Shown here piece by piece: positions 50,035 to 64,000 of a stretch of 64,000 nucleotides of DNA (its first letter is position 1; every line of letters begins with the position of its first letter). Source of the stretch: Rhododendron vialii (taxonomy: Eukaryota > Streptophyta > Magnoliopsida > Ericales > Ericaceae); contig NC_080560.1 of NCBI RefSeq assembly GCF_030253575.1, positions 8,056,501 through 8,120,500 of the forward strand, in the 5' to 3' direction. The notes beneath the pieces are model-generated. The model was not told the DNA's origin. It saw only the letters and a list, made by a program, of their open reading frames with translations, and did no database searches. A program made the translations under genes and the position numbers.

Positions 50035-51701
50035 CCTGTTGGGATTTCGGCCAAACCAAAAAACAGAAAACTTGCAAAGATAATCAAGAAAGCAAGACAC
50101 AGAGAAGTTTTTCTGGTTCCTCAAATTGATTATATATGAAGTACATCCACGGCTCACACAAATTTTCACTTTGTATTAGACAAAAAAAAAAAAAGTTACA
50201 TCGGCTGCTGCGTATAGTAGGTATTTATAACTCAGAATTCACATCACCAATTACGTAATACTCTCCACGGACCACCGCAAGTGTACAAACCCCTAACACT
50301 TAGCAAAGCTCAACCCAAACCGAATCAGGCTTCACAAACCCAACAACAGGATGCAAAAGTAAATGTATGAATCTCACATAATTGTGTGATGTTTATAGGC
50401 CTTCGAGTGTCACTTGACCTGGGTTTCAATGGGATGTCCATGAACTCAGGTGGCATAAACTTCTCCTTAGGACGTCTTAAAAAATGATTAGACAAAAAAA
50501 TCTACATACTTGCTAGGTGAGTTTAAATTCCTTTGCTCTTTCTTTGGTCTTTGCCTCTCCCTAATTTCTTCCGATCGTTATAACAATGCTTTCTTTTCTT
50601 CTTGAGATATATAACCTCGTCCCAAGGTTCACTTGCGGCTGCGTAGCAAGCAATCATCCTTGGCGCTTCCTATTCCCAAGCCCGGCTTTGCCTTTAGGCA
50701 AGCAAGGCATGGAGTATATTTTTTGTTTTTGATCACCTTTTTTATATGAAAATAACAATTTTCGTTGGAAAGGACTCAATTCAAGAAACTAGGCCTAAAA
50801 TAGGGAAAAAATTTCAAAGCAATAATACTTGGATCAAACCTGTTATTTTCATGACTTTCCTCTTTCTTATTCTCAAGCAAGGCCCCAAGAAAGCTCCGTT
50901 CATCCATTTTTGTAACCGTTATTTATGCAAAAAGAAGATTTTCAATTAAATAATGTTAAAATTCTTCTTAAAATCAACAATGTCACTAGAAAAATTGATT
51001 AGTTTTACTATCAATAGAGAATTCGTTAGCGAAACTTGACTATAAAGATTTACTAGTAATTTTTCATCACTGAACTAAAAATAAATAATTTCTAGTAAAT
51101 AATTATTTTAATAAGGCCTTAACTACTTCTTCGACTAACGCGAATCCTTCATTCTCCTTCAATAAATACTAGTATCTTTTTCTTGAGCACTCAATAATTA
51201 ATTAGTCAGCCACAACCCCTCTCTCTAGTTGGATCGAGTCAAAGTCAAAGAGACCACCAATTAATTGTTAACGGTACGGCAGCAATGGCGGCAATTCTCA
51301 GTTCTGGCCTTCCTCCGATCTCATTTTCTATTTAAGGCCCGTTCCTAAAATCTTCTTAAAAAATAAGTAGCTTATTTCACATTTTCAAACTCAAAAATAA
51401 AGTAAATAAATAATATTTTTTCAATTTTTTTTTGCATAATATAAAAGATCTCATCGAGATCTTCCAAAAAAAGATCCATATTGCATATTTTTAGATTTCA
51501 ATAAGCTCATAATATTTGAATTTGAAATTGTCTTCTTAAAAGATAATGGTTTTTTTTTGGTTCTGGATCAGTAAATCAACCAACCTATTAAATGAAACAA
51601 AGGTCCAATCTTCTTCTTGTTTTTTTTTTTTTCCACTACTTACCCAAAAAAAGGATGAAGATCATACAATCCAAATATGATTCCTACCGTATGATCCTAA
51701 C
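50035..51701. other. Duplicated intron sequence and LYK upstream block
   Basis: 50035-50720 continues the duplicate of LYK intron 1 (matching 18279-19300, without the TRIM). From 50720 to 51220 nothing is recognisable. 51230-51310 carries the LYK upstream block (ATGGCGGCAATTCTCAG). The rest is AT-rich. Confidence 0.6.
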
Positions 51702-51872
51702 ATGTTTCGATTCAAACTAGCGTTAGCGTTTTCCCTCTTAATCATCTCACTCTGTTTAGCCAAAGTCGAATCCAAAGTGTTCCAGGGGCTGTGATTTAGC
51801 TCTAGGCTAGTGCAACGGCTGACCCAAGGCGAACCTTACTTTCATTCCCGAAGTAGTATCAACCAATTTAAT
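51702..51872 (+). pseudogene. Decayed 5' fragment of a LYK exon 1
   Basis: ATGTTTCGATTCAAACTAGC starts a recognisable signal peptide (MFRFKLALAFSLLIISLCL). A one-base insertion at the first cysteine region shifts the frame to a stop. Nucleotide similarity to other exon 1 copies fades after about 170 bp. Confidence 0.8.
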
Positions 51873-53642
51873 GCTTTACTTTTTAGATTTATCTCTTTGA
51901 GATCTTCGAGACAAACAAATAAGTCAAAAAAAAATTAGATAAAAGAAACCAAACCAAAGCAGAAAAAAAATTGAATAAAGACAAAATTGTATCCTTTTGG
52001 ATCATTAGGCCAACCACCCTTTAAGCCCTTGTTCGATTGTGGGTTTGGAAAAAAAATTCAAACCCAAATCCACTCATTACCTATATTTTTAATTATTATT
52101 ATTATTTCTCTCTCTATTTATTACCCATATATCTAATCATTAATATCATTTATCTCTTTATCTCTCTCCACTCAGTAACCTTATTCCTAACTTGAATAAT
52201 TAGGTTTATTTATATTCTTATGTTTAAAATCAAAAATTTTATCCGCTTCTTTGAGAAATTAAAAAAAAACAAAAAAGCACCTTGAATCGGAATTGAGAAT
52301 CGTTGCACCTCACAATTAACTTCTTCAAACAATTAATGGAGAATATGTGTGTTTCCTGCCATAAGGAAAGCAGTACCCTTCTATGACTCTCGTCTCTTCC
52401 TATCCTTCAAAAGATTAGATCAATAAATATTTTTTATCTTTAAAATTCTCCCCCGTCTTGAAAATATGATCATCAAATTACAGGAAGACGTGTAATTTTT
52501 GAATTAAGAGATAAACTACCTTCATAAGTAATTTTTAAAATTTTTTGACACCAACTTAAAAAATTAATTGAGATATTTTTATTTGGTGTCAAAAAAAATT
52601 AAAAAATTTCTCACAGAAATACTTTATTTTTTTGAATTCAAATATTCACGTATTTTCATGGTGAACCATCTTCGCCTCTTCGGGGATCGGGGAGATTATT
52701 TAATCTTTACTCTGATTAGGTGAAGGCTATATATACACATGTGTATGTTTCAGCCACCACTAGCAAATAGTAAATTATCATTCTTCTAGAAAGGATGTTT
52801 ATTACGGTACCGTAGGTTCCCCGCCAATTAGAAAACTCAACTCCCTTTCAGATTTGTTACTATACTAGTATTTAGGTACCGTTCCGTTTTCTTTTTAAAC
52901 ATTTTTTTTCAAAAAAAAAATAATTTCAAACTCAAATATAATAAAAATAAAAAATAATTTTTTAATTTATTTTGCACTGTTTAAAAAATTTCAATGAGAT
53001 CTATCAAACAAGATACATATTAATAAAAAAATTATTTACGTAAATACATAATTTTTGAGCTTGAAATTACTTTCATTTTCTAAAACTTCTGTTTTCTAGA
53101 AACCGGAACGGCCTATTAATTTGGTCCACAAGCACTTCCCGTCATAGACGTTCGCTTGGACAATTCAAAGGAAAAAGAGTTGAAAAAGATGGTACATTTT
53201 GAGGTGTACTACATGTTTCACGAGAAGTTTTTCAGTGCCTGATGGGCACGGACTACATGGTGCCGAACATGATCTCGACCGTCCAAATGTGTTTTAAATG
53301 GTTCGAATTTATTTGGATAATTTTTTAGTGTAAAATTACTAAAACACCTCCTCGAGTTCAAACAAATTTGGACCGTTTAAAACACGTTTGGACGGTCGAG
53401 ATGCTTGCTTAACACCACGTGGCCTGTACGCACCAGTCAGTGAAAAATTTCTCTTTTCGAAGGAAGCAAAACATTTCCCCAACACTTCGCTATCACAACA
53501 GTTATTGGTCCACTAATCCAATCTATTTCTCATCAGCGAACAACCAATTTCTCATCATCTTCTCCCAATCGAGTGCTAAAACAACGATCCAAAATAATAC
53601 CAACAAATCCATATGATCCCTGGAGTTTTGATCCTAATTAAC
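51873..53642. other. AT-rich interval upstream of the intact second LYK exon 1
   Basis: No gene. It holds a hairpin at 52541-52610 and a fold-back near 53265-53400 (GACCGTCCAAATGTGTTTTA and, inverted, TAAAACACGTTTGGACGGTC). It would include the promoter of the exon at 53643; no TATA box is clear. Confidence 0.5.
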
Positions 53643-54261
53643 ATGTTTCGATCCAAGCTGGGTTTATCCTTTTCCCTTTCGATCATCTCCCTCTGTTTAA
53701 CAACAGTCGAGCCCACCTGCTCCAAGGGCTGTGACTTGGCCTTAGGCTCGTACTACGTTTGGACCGACGCGTACACCAGATTGGTTGCCGAAGTATCAGG
53801 CAATTCCGTCAACGAACTCATCAGCTACAACCCAGGGACCACCGAGCGCTTCATCCTGTCGGGCTCTAGAATCGTCGTCCCCTTCGCGTGCGATTGCATC
53901 GACGGCGAGTTCTTGGCCCACGTGTTTACTTACACGGCCCGGTCCGGCGACACGTACGATAAAATCGCCAAGACGTACTACGCGAACCTGACTACGGCCG
54001 CGACGCTGGAGCGGTCCAACAGCTACCCGGCTAATTCCTCGATTCCGGTTAACGCGACGGTGAACGTGACGGTGAATTGTTCGTGCGGGAACGCGTCGGT
54101 GTCGGAGGCTTACAGGTTGTTCGTCACGTACCCGCTTCGGGCCGAGGATAGCTTGGAGTCGATTGCGAATGCCACGAACTTGAGTACGGATTTGCTGCAG
54201 AGGTACAACCCGGGCGCGAATTTCAATGCTGGGAGTGGTCTAGTGTACATACCCGGCAAAG
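53643..54261 (+). CDS. LysM receptor kinase exon 1 (intact ectodomain; likely first exon of LYK gene 2)
   Basis: This is an open 619-nt exon ending at a phase-1 donor (GGCAAAG/GTACGA), exactly like exon 1 of gene 1. It encodes a signal peptide ([19 protein letters not shown]), three LysMs and the TCSKGC, CDC and CSC cysteines. The in-frame ATG 30 bp upstream is less likely because all paralogues start at MFR/MSR. The next compatible acceptor with coding sequence is 61009, so a transcript must skip the nonsense-bearing exon at 57458. The visible intron would be 6747 bp and contains copia and LINE remnants. If it is not spliced to the kinase, this exon would encode a short secreted LysM protein reading into the intron. 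Confidence 0.8.
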
Positions 54262-54832
54262 GTACGATTTTATTTTGTTTTGCTTTCCATAATTCAGTGT
54301 TGGGACTAGTATGTGCGCCTTGACTAATAATTTCTAGGGACGGATCAAAGCCCGGGCCAATAAGAGTCGACAGTAGTAAGGAGTTTTAGAAACCGAGACC
54401 TAGGAGTGAACCCAAGTGTTATGTCTTGATCACTAATCCAATCCATTGGGGTCAGAGAGTTATAGTTGTTGTTTGTGCAATTGTTCAATGTTATGGATCT
54501 GTGTCACATAATTCGCGTGTGATTGAGAATGAGAGCGCAAGAACGAGCTTTAAAGTGTATGCGACTAAGATATGGTTGAGAACATGTTTGTTGATCATTT
54601 GCTTGCATTGGTAGAAGGATGGAGTATTGAACGGACACTTTTCTATAGATTTTAGAGCATTTGGATCAAGGGTTTATTAGGGATTATGTGTTACCTGGAC
54701 AACAGATCCCACAAATTGGGATATCCAATCCTAGATCTGTGTGTAGTATGCAATCTTATTAGCACCTTAATAGGAGGAACATGTGTACCATTTTATGGTC
54801 TCTCTCTGACAAAATCAGTAAATCGAAATAGA

Positions 54833-54874
<42 letters not shown>

Positions 54875-55149
54875 TTGTTCTATTATTTCCTCAACTGTTT
54901 TTCCTGTCTTTACAGAAAAGAGAAACGCCTATTTATCTCTCGTGATGAAACAGCTCCTATTGGACCACAAGTACACTGCTCGGATTGATGAGCCGGCAAT
55001 CCAAACTTATATCTCAACTAACTCACAGAGAATGCACAAATGAAATACAATCAAACTGAATTTCAAATGAATTTGAACAAACTACCAAACTAACTTCTAA
55101 CTGTTGTGCACTGCTGTGCTTTCCTTTATACTCCCCTGCAAACTCATGG
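54262..55149. other. Intronic or intergenic sequence with GA repeat
   Basis: Non-coding. (GA)n lies at 54836-54872. No other feature is supported. Confidence 0.6.
54836..54872. repeat. (GA)n microsatellite
   Basis: This is a pure GA repeat of about 37 bp. Confidence 0.95.
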
Positions 55150-56420
55150 GGGGTGAGGTGGGTCTTCAAGAAGAGAAAACGAGATACACCCAACCCTTTG
55201 GTAAAAATATAAGCAACTTCAGCAGTAGAACCAATAAAACAAAGAACCAATTTTTTAGCCAAAACCTGCTCTCTGATGAAGTGATAATCAATTTCTATAT
55301 GCTTAGTTAAAAGCATGGAATACTGGGTTGGATGCTAAGGCCATAGCAGAGCGATTGTCACACCAAAGAATATGGGGTGGAGAAATGGGAATGTGCAGCT
55401 CAGATAAAAGCTGCTGTATCCATACCAGATCAGTTGCTGTTTGAGCCATTGCCCTATACTTAGCCTCCGCTGAAGATCGAGCAACGGTGGGCTGCTTTTT
55501 GGCACACCAAGAGATAGGTGTTGATCCCAGAAAAACAACAAAACCAGAGGTGGAACGTCGGTCCACTAGATCTCCAGTCCAGTCAGCCTCTGCAAATGCA
55601 GTTAAGGAAGAGATCCCGAAGTAATATGCAGACCATGATTGAGAGTTCCTTTCACATATTGAAGAAGACGTTTAACAGCAGCAAAATGACTGACTTTAGG
55701 CTGATGCATATGTTGGCATACAGTATTAACGAAGAATGGACTCTCAGGTCTAATGAGAGTAAGGTATTGTAATGAGCCCACCAAGGTAACATCATCAAAC
55801 AAAGGATCAGAAGGATCATAAGGACCTTTGGAAGATGTTGGTGATGCACTCGATTTGCATTCCTGCATAATAGCCTTAGTCAAAATTTCCTGAGCATATT
55901 TGGCTTGAGATAAAAACAACCCATTCGGCGTAGAATTGACCTCAATCCCAAGAAAGTAATGTAAAGATCCTAGATCTTTCATGACAAATCGGGAGCTAAG
56001 CAAGTGAACTAGATGAGTGAGATATGAAGAATCACTGCCTGTGAGTATGATATCATCCACATAGACCGATATCAAAGTAAGAGAGGACCCCTTGTGAAGA
56101 AGAAACAAGGATGTATCTGCCTTGCTTGAAATCCAAGCTCCAAAAGGTAAGAAGAAAACACAGAGAACCATGCCCTTGGTGCCTGTCTACGACCATATAA
56201 AGCTTTATTGAGTTTGCAAACAAAATGTGGATGAGTGGGATCTTTATATCCCAAGGGCTGCTTCACATAAACATCTTCGTGAATAACTCCATGCAAGAAA
56301 GCATTTGAGACATCTAACTGCTTTAAAGGCCATTTATAGTGCACTGCTAGGCTCAAAATAATTCTAACAATAGGTTGTTTCACCACTGGGCTAAAGGTTT
56401 CCAAAAAAATCCAATCCCTC
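55150..56420 (-). pseudogene. Ty1/copia pol remnant (reverse transcriptase and RNase H)
   Basis: On the minus strand, in order: ETFSPVVKQPIVRIIL, QLDVSNAFLHGVIHEDVYV and YVDDIILTGSD of copia reverse transcriptase, then the RNase H region RRSTSGFVVFLGSTPISW, SSAEAKYRAMA, TKHIEIDYHFIREQV and IFTKGL. The frame is broken at least near 56100 and 55310, and gag, protease and integrase are missing. No LTR is recognisable. A dead, 5'-truncated fragment. Confidence 0.88.
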
Positions 56421-56689
56421 TGCTTGTTGAACGAATATCGTAAACTCTGGTAGATTTCTGGCCAATTCGAAAACTATAACTTCCCTATCACATTGTAATT
56501 GTGGGTAGGAGTGATAAACGAATGGAACTAGGCGAGCAATTAGTTGTAAAGCTTGGTGTGAAAATTTAATGAGCTTCAAAACTTGCTCAAGATTAGCTTA
56601 TTTATGAGTTATACTGATCTCGTATGAGCTTTAGTCAAGCCGATTTCCAGTAACTTGAATTTCCTATACATCATGATTTGAACGAGCCG

Positions 56690-57457
56690 AGTAGTTGGTT
56701 GTTAGAACTTGTTTTGAAAACTTAGTGAGTTTTAAAAAATATCTAAGCTTGGTTTGTTTATGCAACAAATCAATCTTAAATGAGCTTTTATTGAACAAAT
56801 GTGACCTCAAACTCCAACAGCTTAGTTCGTTTAGTCGCGCTGATTGTGGGACACAACGCCGCCATGTTATCTTATGGTAATTACTTTATACTTACCTCAG
56901 CCCCAAAAATTAGTATTATTAACTGCTTGCTACACTGAATAATCACTCTGCCTCGGCTCCAACAATAATTCTAAGTACTCAAAAAATATACTCCGAAATT
57001 ACAATGAAAAGATAAATCAACAGTACAAATTAACTTTGAAGTGAATCTGTACCATTAATTTAACTTTTCAGGATAATTTTGATGTATATTTTCTATGTAC
57101 CATTGTTCCAGCTCCAATTCCATATTTGGAACGAGTAAAGTCAAAGAAAATTGCGATTAAAAAATAAAAAATACAGTCAAAAGAGAACGACCAACTGCTG
57201 TTGTATAGTGAGACTCCAATGGCGACAATTTTCAGTTGTTCTTTCCGATCCCACAGTAAACACACACCCACTAATAACACATCCCTTCACTGTACAAAAA
57301 TTCAACAACGTTCCGCAACCAAACAAGCAGCCATTAGTCCAACCATACTCTCACACACTCTTTCTCTCTCTCTCCACCCAACCAACCACTCACTATCTTC
57401 TCCCAACATCAAATAAAATAAACCCGGATGATTCCTAGGATTTGATTTGATCCCAGC
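56690..57457 (+). promoter_or_regulatory. Upstream region of the third LYK exon 1
   Basis: It shares several blocks with 41213-42120 (for example ATGGCGACAATTTTCAGT at 57218). Before the ATG lies a CT-rich stretch (57359-57378), typical of a plant 5' leader. The conserved ATGGCG block could be a promoter element or start of an upstream ORF. Confidence 0.5.
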
Positions 57458-58073
57458 ATGTCTCGATCCAAACCAATGCTACCTTTTTCCCTCCTAAGCA
57501 TCTTCCTAATGACGGTCGAACCCAAGTGTCTTAAGACCTGCGACTTGGCTCTGGGCTCGTACAACATATGGCCTGACGCCAACCTCACGTTCATCGCTGA
57601 GGTATCCACCAATTCAATCGACGAAATCCTCAGCTACAACAAAGACAACATCCCCAACAAGGACTTCATCGGCGGCAGAATCAACGTCCCCTTCACCTGC
57701 GACTGCATCGGTGACGTGTTTTTAGGCCTCGTGTTCCCTTAGGCGGTCCGGTTCGGCAACACGTACGATAGGATCGCTGAGACGTACTACACGAACCTGA
57801 CCATGGCCACGTGGCTGGTGCGGTTTAATGGCTACGAACCGTCTCGGATTCCGGACAATGCGGTGCTGAACTTGACTGTGAATTGCTCGTGCGGGGACGC
57901 GGCGGTGTCGGAGGAGTATGGGTTGTTTGTGACGTACCCCCTTGGGGACGGGGATAGCTTGGATTCGATTGTGGCTGCGGCTGCTGCGAGGGTTAACGAG
58001 GATATATTGCTGAGGTACAACCCAGGCGCGAATTTTAGCGCGGGGAGTGGTCTGTTGCACATTCCAGGCAGAG
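57458..58073 (+). pseudogene. LYK exon 1 with a single nonsense codon
   Basis: This is a 616-nt exon with the right phase-1 donor (GGCAGAG/GTAAGG), signal peptide, cysteines KCLKTC, CDC and CSC, and three LysMs. In-frame TAG at 57740-57742 (codon 95) replaces the tyrosine codon TAC of gene 1 (FPYSV becomes FP-stop-AV). Otherwise the frame is open to the donor, so inactivation looks recent. It is the exon nearest to the second kinase cassette. Confidence 0.85.
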
Positions 58074-58849
58074 GTAAGGTTTTGTTGTTTTTTTTCTTCC
58101 TTGGATAAGTCTGGATGTCTTGGCCAGCCTATGTGTACCTGCACGAAATCCTATGTACTGAGAAACCTTTATACCCATGTATTCTGGGTCGTTAGATTGT
58201 GTGAGAACTTTTTATTTCTGTGCGATCTGACGGTCGAAAATTTCTTAGTACAAAGATACAGAGCATCAGTGTTATGTGTACCTCGACAAATTTATGTGGA
58301 GCAATTAAAGCCAGGCCACATAAGAGATGATGGCAGCTAGTTGGTTTTGAGTTTTTGAATCGCAGATCGAAAGGGAGTAAATCATTTGTCTTTAGGTCTT
58401 GACCAACAGGCCAATCCCTTGGTGTTGAGGAGTATTATTGTTGTTTGTGCACTTGGATCAGCAATTTATAAGGGATTAATATTAGCTGACCAACAAATCC
58501 CTCATGGGGAATCGGGGTTATCTAATCCTAGGTGTGTTGTTAAGGTGTGTTATTAAGGAACACTAATAATTTACCGGACGAAAACATGCTACAGAATCGT
58601 TTTAGAATAGTGAATTTAAACGAAGGAATTAAGGTATATGTTTCCTTCACTATTAGTCTGGCCAATGTGACGTGACCTTAGCATTTAGCATAAATCCCAT
58701 CACAAGCAATTTTACTGACAATTATTTTGGAGATGTAGTTGATCATCATCCCATTTAGCAATTTTACTGACAATTTTAATGTAGTTTCACTGTATTCGTG
58801 ATATTATGGTCTATAAGCCATTTGGCAGCAAATGAAATTGGCTTGTGTA
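58074..58849. other. Intron-like sequence after the nonsense-bearing exon
   Basis: No gene or repeat I can support. Confidence 0.5.
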
Positions 58850-60740
58850 TAGTGGAATGGTTCTTTTAATGAGGTCCATTTTGTTCCGTAGGGAATTCTA
58901 CGTCAGATGTTCCAAGATTATTATGACTAGGAAGATATCCGACGAACGGAGAAGGAGCATCTTAGTACCTATCTATAAGAATAAAAGGGATATTCAAAGC
59001 TGCAACAACTGTAGAGGTATTAAATTGATGAGCCATATGATGAAGTTGTGGGAAAGAGTTATTGAACATCGCTTGAAGATGGTGACTACGGTGTCAGAGA
59101 AATAGTTTGGGTTCATGCCTGGAAGATCAACCATGGAAGCTAGATACCTATTAAGGAGATTGGTAGAAAAACATAGAGCAAAGAAGAAGGATCTCCATAT
59201 GATTTTCATAGACTTAGAAAAGGCTTATGATAGGGTGCCTAGAGACATCATATGGTTGGTTCTGGAGAGAAAGGGAGTGACCAAATGGTATATCGAGGTG
59301 ATTAAAGACATGTATGAAGGTGCCGTCACTACCATTAGATCACCAGTAGGGGAAACGAATGAATTTCCAATCACTGTAGGATTGCATTAAGGGTCAGCCT
59401 TGAGCCCGTACTTCTTTGCCATAATTATGAATGAATTGACTAGATAATTTCAGGAGGATATCCCATGGTATATGATGTTTGTAGATATCATTGTCCTCGT
59501 AGATGGAACCGTTAGAGGTGTGTTAATACGAAACTAGAAATTTGGAGGGAAGCATGAGAGTCAAAGGGTTTTGGGATAAGTAGGAGTAAAACTGAGTATA
59601 TGGCGTGCAAGTTTAGTGGTACCAGCAGTGCGCATGAAGAAAGAGTGATGATCTAAGACTAGGAGATACCAAAGAGTGATCATTTTAGATATTTAGGTTC
59701 AATTATTAGTAGAGATGGAGAGATTGCCGATGATGTGACCCATATGATCCAAGTGGGGTGGCTTAAGTGGAGGAGTGCTACTGGTGTACTATGTGACAAG
59801 AGGGTACCCACAAAATTGAAGGAAAAATTCTATGGAACTGCTATAAGACCAGCGATGCTTTACGGGACAGAATATTGGCCTATTAAGAAACAACATGTGA
59901 ACAAGATGAGGGTAGCGGAAATGAAAATGTTGAGGTGGATGTGTGGACTAGACGAGATAGGATTAGAAATGAAACGGTTTGTGAGATAATAGGTGTAACA
60001 CCTATAGAAGAGAAGTTGAGGGAAAATAGAATAAGGTAGTTTGGGCATGTCTATTTTAAACTAGGAGATGCAGTAATTAAAGAGAATGGATATGATAGCT
60101 TTAGGTAGCAATGCTACGGGGGGGTAGACCTAAATTGACATTAGATGCTGTTGTGTGCAAAGATATGAGCTATGAAGCACCGACACCTCTAGAGGTCGAG
60201 GTATCGCAGTGTCAGACACGGGGACGCGGGGACACGTACGGGACACGCCACGTGTGGCGTGTCCCATACTTTAATTTGAATTTTTCAGGGGGACACGGCA
60301 GGGACACGGCTGGAGACACTGCGGGGACACAGCAGGGGCCAAACTGTAATTTTTTAAAAAAATTTGGGGCCAAATTGTAATTTTTGAAAAATTGGGGGTC
60401 AAACTGTAATTTAAAAAAAAAATTGGGGCCAAATTATAATATTTTTAAAATTTTTGGGTGCCAAACTATATTTATTTATTTATTTATATATATATTTATA
60501 TACACGTGGCGTGTCCCTCGCCGTGTCCGTGTCCCCATTTTTTTAGAATTCCCGTGTCCCGGTGTCAGTTTCAGTGTCCGTGTTGGTGTCCATGTCCGTG
60601 TCGGTGCATCATAGGATATGAGTATAATAGGTTTGTGTGAGCAAGTAGCCCTTGACAGAGCTCAATGGAGGACAAAAATTTATGAAGCTGACCCCAAGTG
60701 ATTGGAACGTAAGACTCGATTTGGTTTAGATGTTCCAAGA
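58850..60740 (+). pseudogene. Degenerate LINE reverse-transcriptase remnant
   Basis: Pieces in order: ILVPIYKNKRDIQSCNNCRG, IFIDLEKAYDRVPRDIIW and GSALSPYFFAIIMNELT. The catalytic FADD box is decayed to FVDIIVLVD. Later come RPAMLYGTEYWPIKK and, beyond a nested MITE, ALDRAQWRTKIYEADPK. Several stops interrupt the frame. The order matches the reverse transcriptase and C-terminal part of plant non-LTR retrotransposons; endonuclease and ORF1 are absent. Confidence 0.85.
60177..60610. mobile_element. MITE nested in the LINE
   Basis: Ends GCACCGACAC and GTGTCGGTGC are perfect inverted repeats. Inside, GGGGACACG-type words dominate both halves. Four imperfect copies of GGGGCCAAATTGTAATTTTT lie at 60334-60470. 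LINE coding similarity resumes after it, so it inserted into the LINE. Confidence 0.7.
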
Positions 60741-61008
60741 TACCTAAAAATTGCCTCAAAACTGCGAAGTAGTAATGACATTATAACTACTGCAATGCTA
60801 TTGCTTTGATTCTTATCATTTTGGTGATTTATATCAGTTTGTGCAGCATGGTAAACCAAAGTTGATATGATATGTAGACCATTGTGTGATTCAATCATCT
60901 GTTTACTTGAGATGCACCATACAACAATGCATCATCACCATATCTTCGATTTTGTATGAAGCTTCAAGTGTCCAGTTATTTAAGTATAGATCTCTCAATT
61001 TTTTGCAG
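60741..61008. other. Sequence before kinase cassette 2
   Basis: 60838-61008 is nearly identical to 42267-42445 of gene 1 (GTGCAGCATRGTAAACCARA onward). This marks the left end of the duplicated kinase cassette in this copy. Confidence 0.7.

Positions 61009-64000
<2,992 letters not shown>

Noticed and set aside
53613..53642. Upstream in-frame ATG for the LYK exon at 53643
   Set aside because: The paralogues all start at the MFRSK/MSRSK position directly before the signal peptide. The ten extra residues are not shared.

Overview
The window is plant nuclear DNA, almost certainly from a woody-type eudicot. It has GT-AG introns, a CLE peptide gene, a LysM receptor-kinase cluster with the 12-exon CERK1/NFR1 layout, and many plant transposons (Tat/Ogre-type Ty3 element, Helitron, TRIM, SINEs, MITEs, copia and LINE remnants). 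I cannot name the species.

Layout. 1-0.9 kb: possible 3'-terminal exons of an unrecognised gene. 3.37-3.58 kb (minus): an intact 69-residue CLE peptide precursor. 4-16.6 kb: gene-poor DNA with two SINE-like insertions, a 3-kb non-autonomous Helitron (7289-10313), a hAT-like MITE, four related fold-back elements sitting in TA-repeat tracts, and other inverted-repeat elements. 16.5-46.2 kb: LYK gene 1. Its ectodomain exon (17282-17900) is separated from exons 2-12 (42446-46207) by a 24.5-kb first intron. The spliced reading frame is open, 614 residues, with HRD, DFG and the YAQ motif of symbiosis-type LYKs. 46.5-64 kb: duplicated pieces of the same locus, comprising a 3' exon-1 fragment split from its flank by a solo LTR, a decayed exon 1, an intact exon 1 (53643-54261), an exon 1 with one nonsense codon (57458-58073), and a second kinase cassette (61009 to the window end).

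Intron 1 of LYK gene 1 holds a complete 21,014-bp Ty3 retrotransposon (20194-41207) with a GCAAC target duplication and two 1991-bp LTRs that differ at about five positions. It has a tRNA-Arg-type primer site, one open 2460-residue gag-pol with an archaeal-type second RNase H, and a polypurine tract. Downstream of pol are two antisense, intron-containing genes: a 370-residue DUF7745/plant-mobile-domain-like protein (2 exons) and a 922-residue plant-mobile-domain protein (6 exons, all introns phase 0). A 23-unit 30-bp tandem array lies between these genes and the 3' LTR.

The most unusual signal is a short palindrome, consensus ACTGGCGTACGCCAGT. It recurs in both LTRs upstream of the TATA box, upstream of each antisense gene, and inside the first exon of the PMD gene. 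The three transcription units may share one cis-element, which would be a built-in regulatory circuit comparable in logic (not in sequence) to the VANC/VANDAL system. The second theme is the LYK locus, where several ectodomain first exons, some with their own promoter block, sit upstream of fewer kinase cassettes. This suggests an ancestral two-first-exon, one-kinase module that was tandemly duplicated and then partly decayed.
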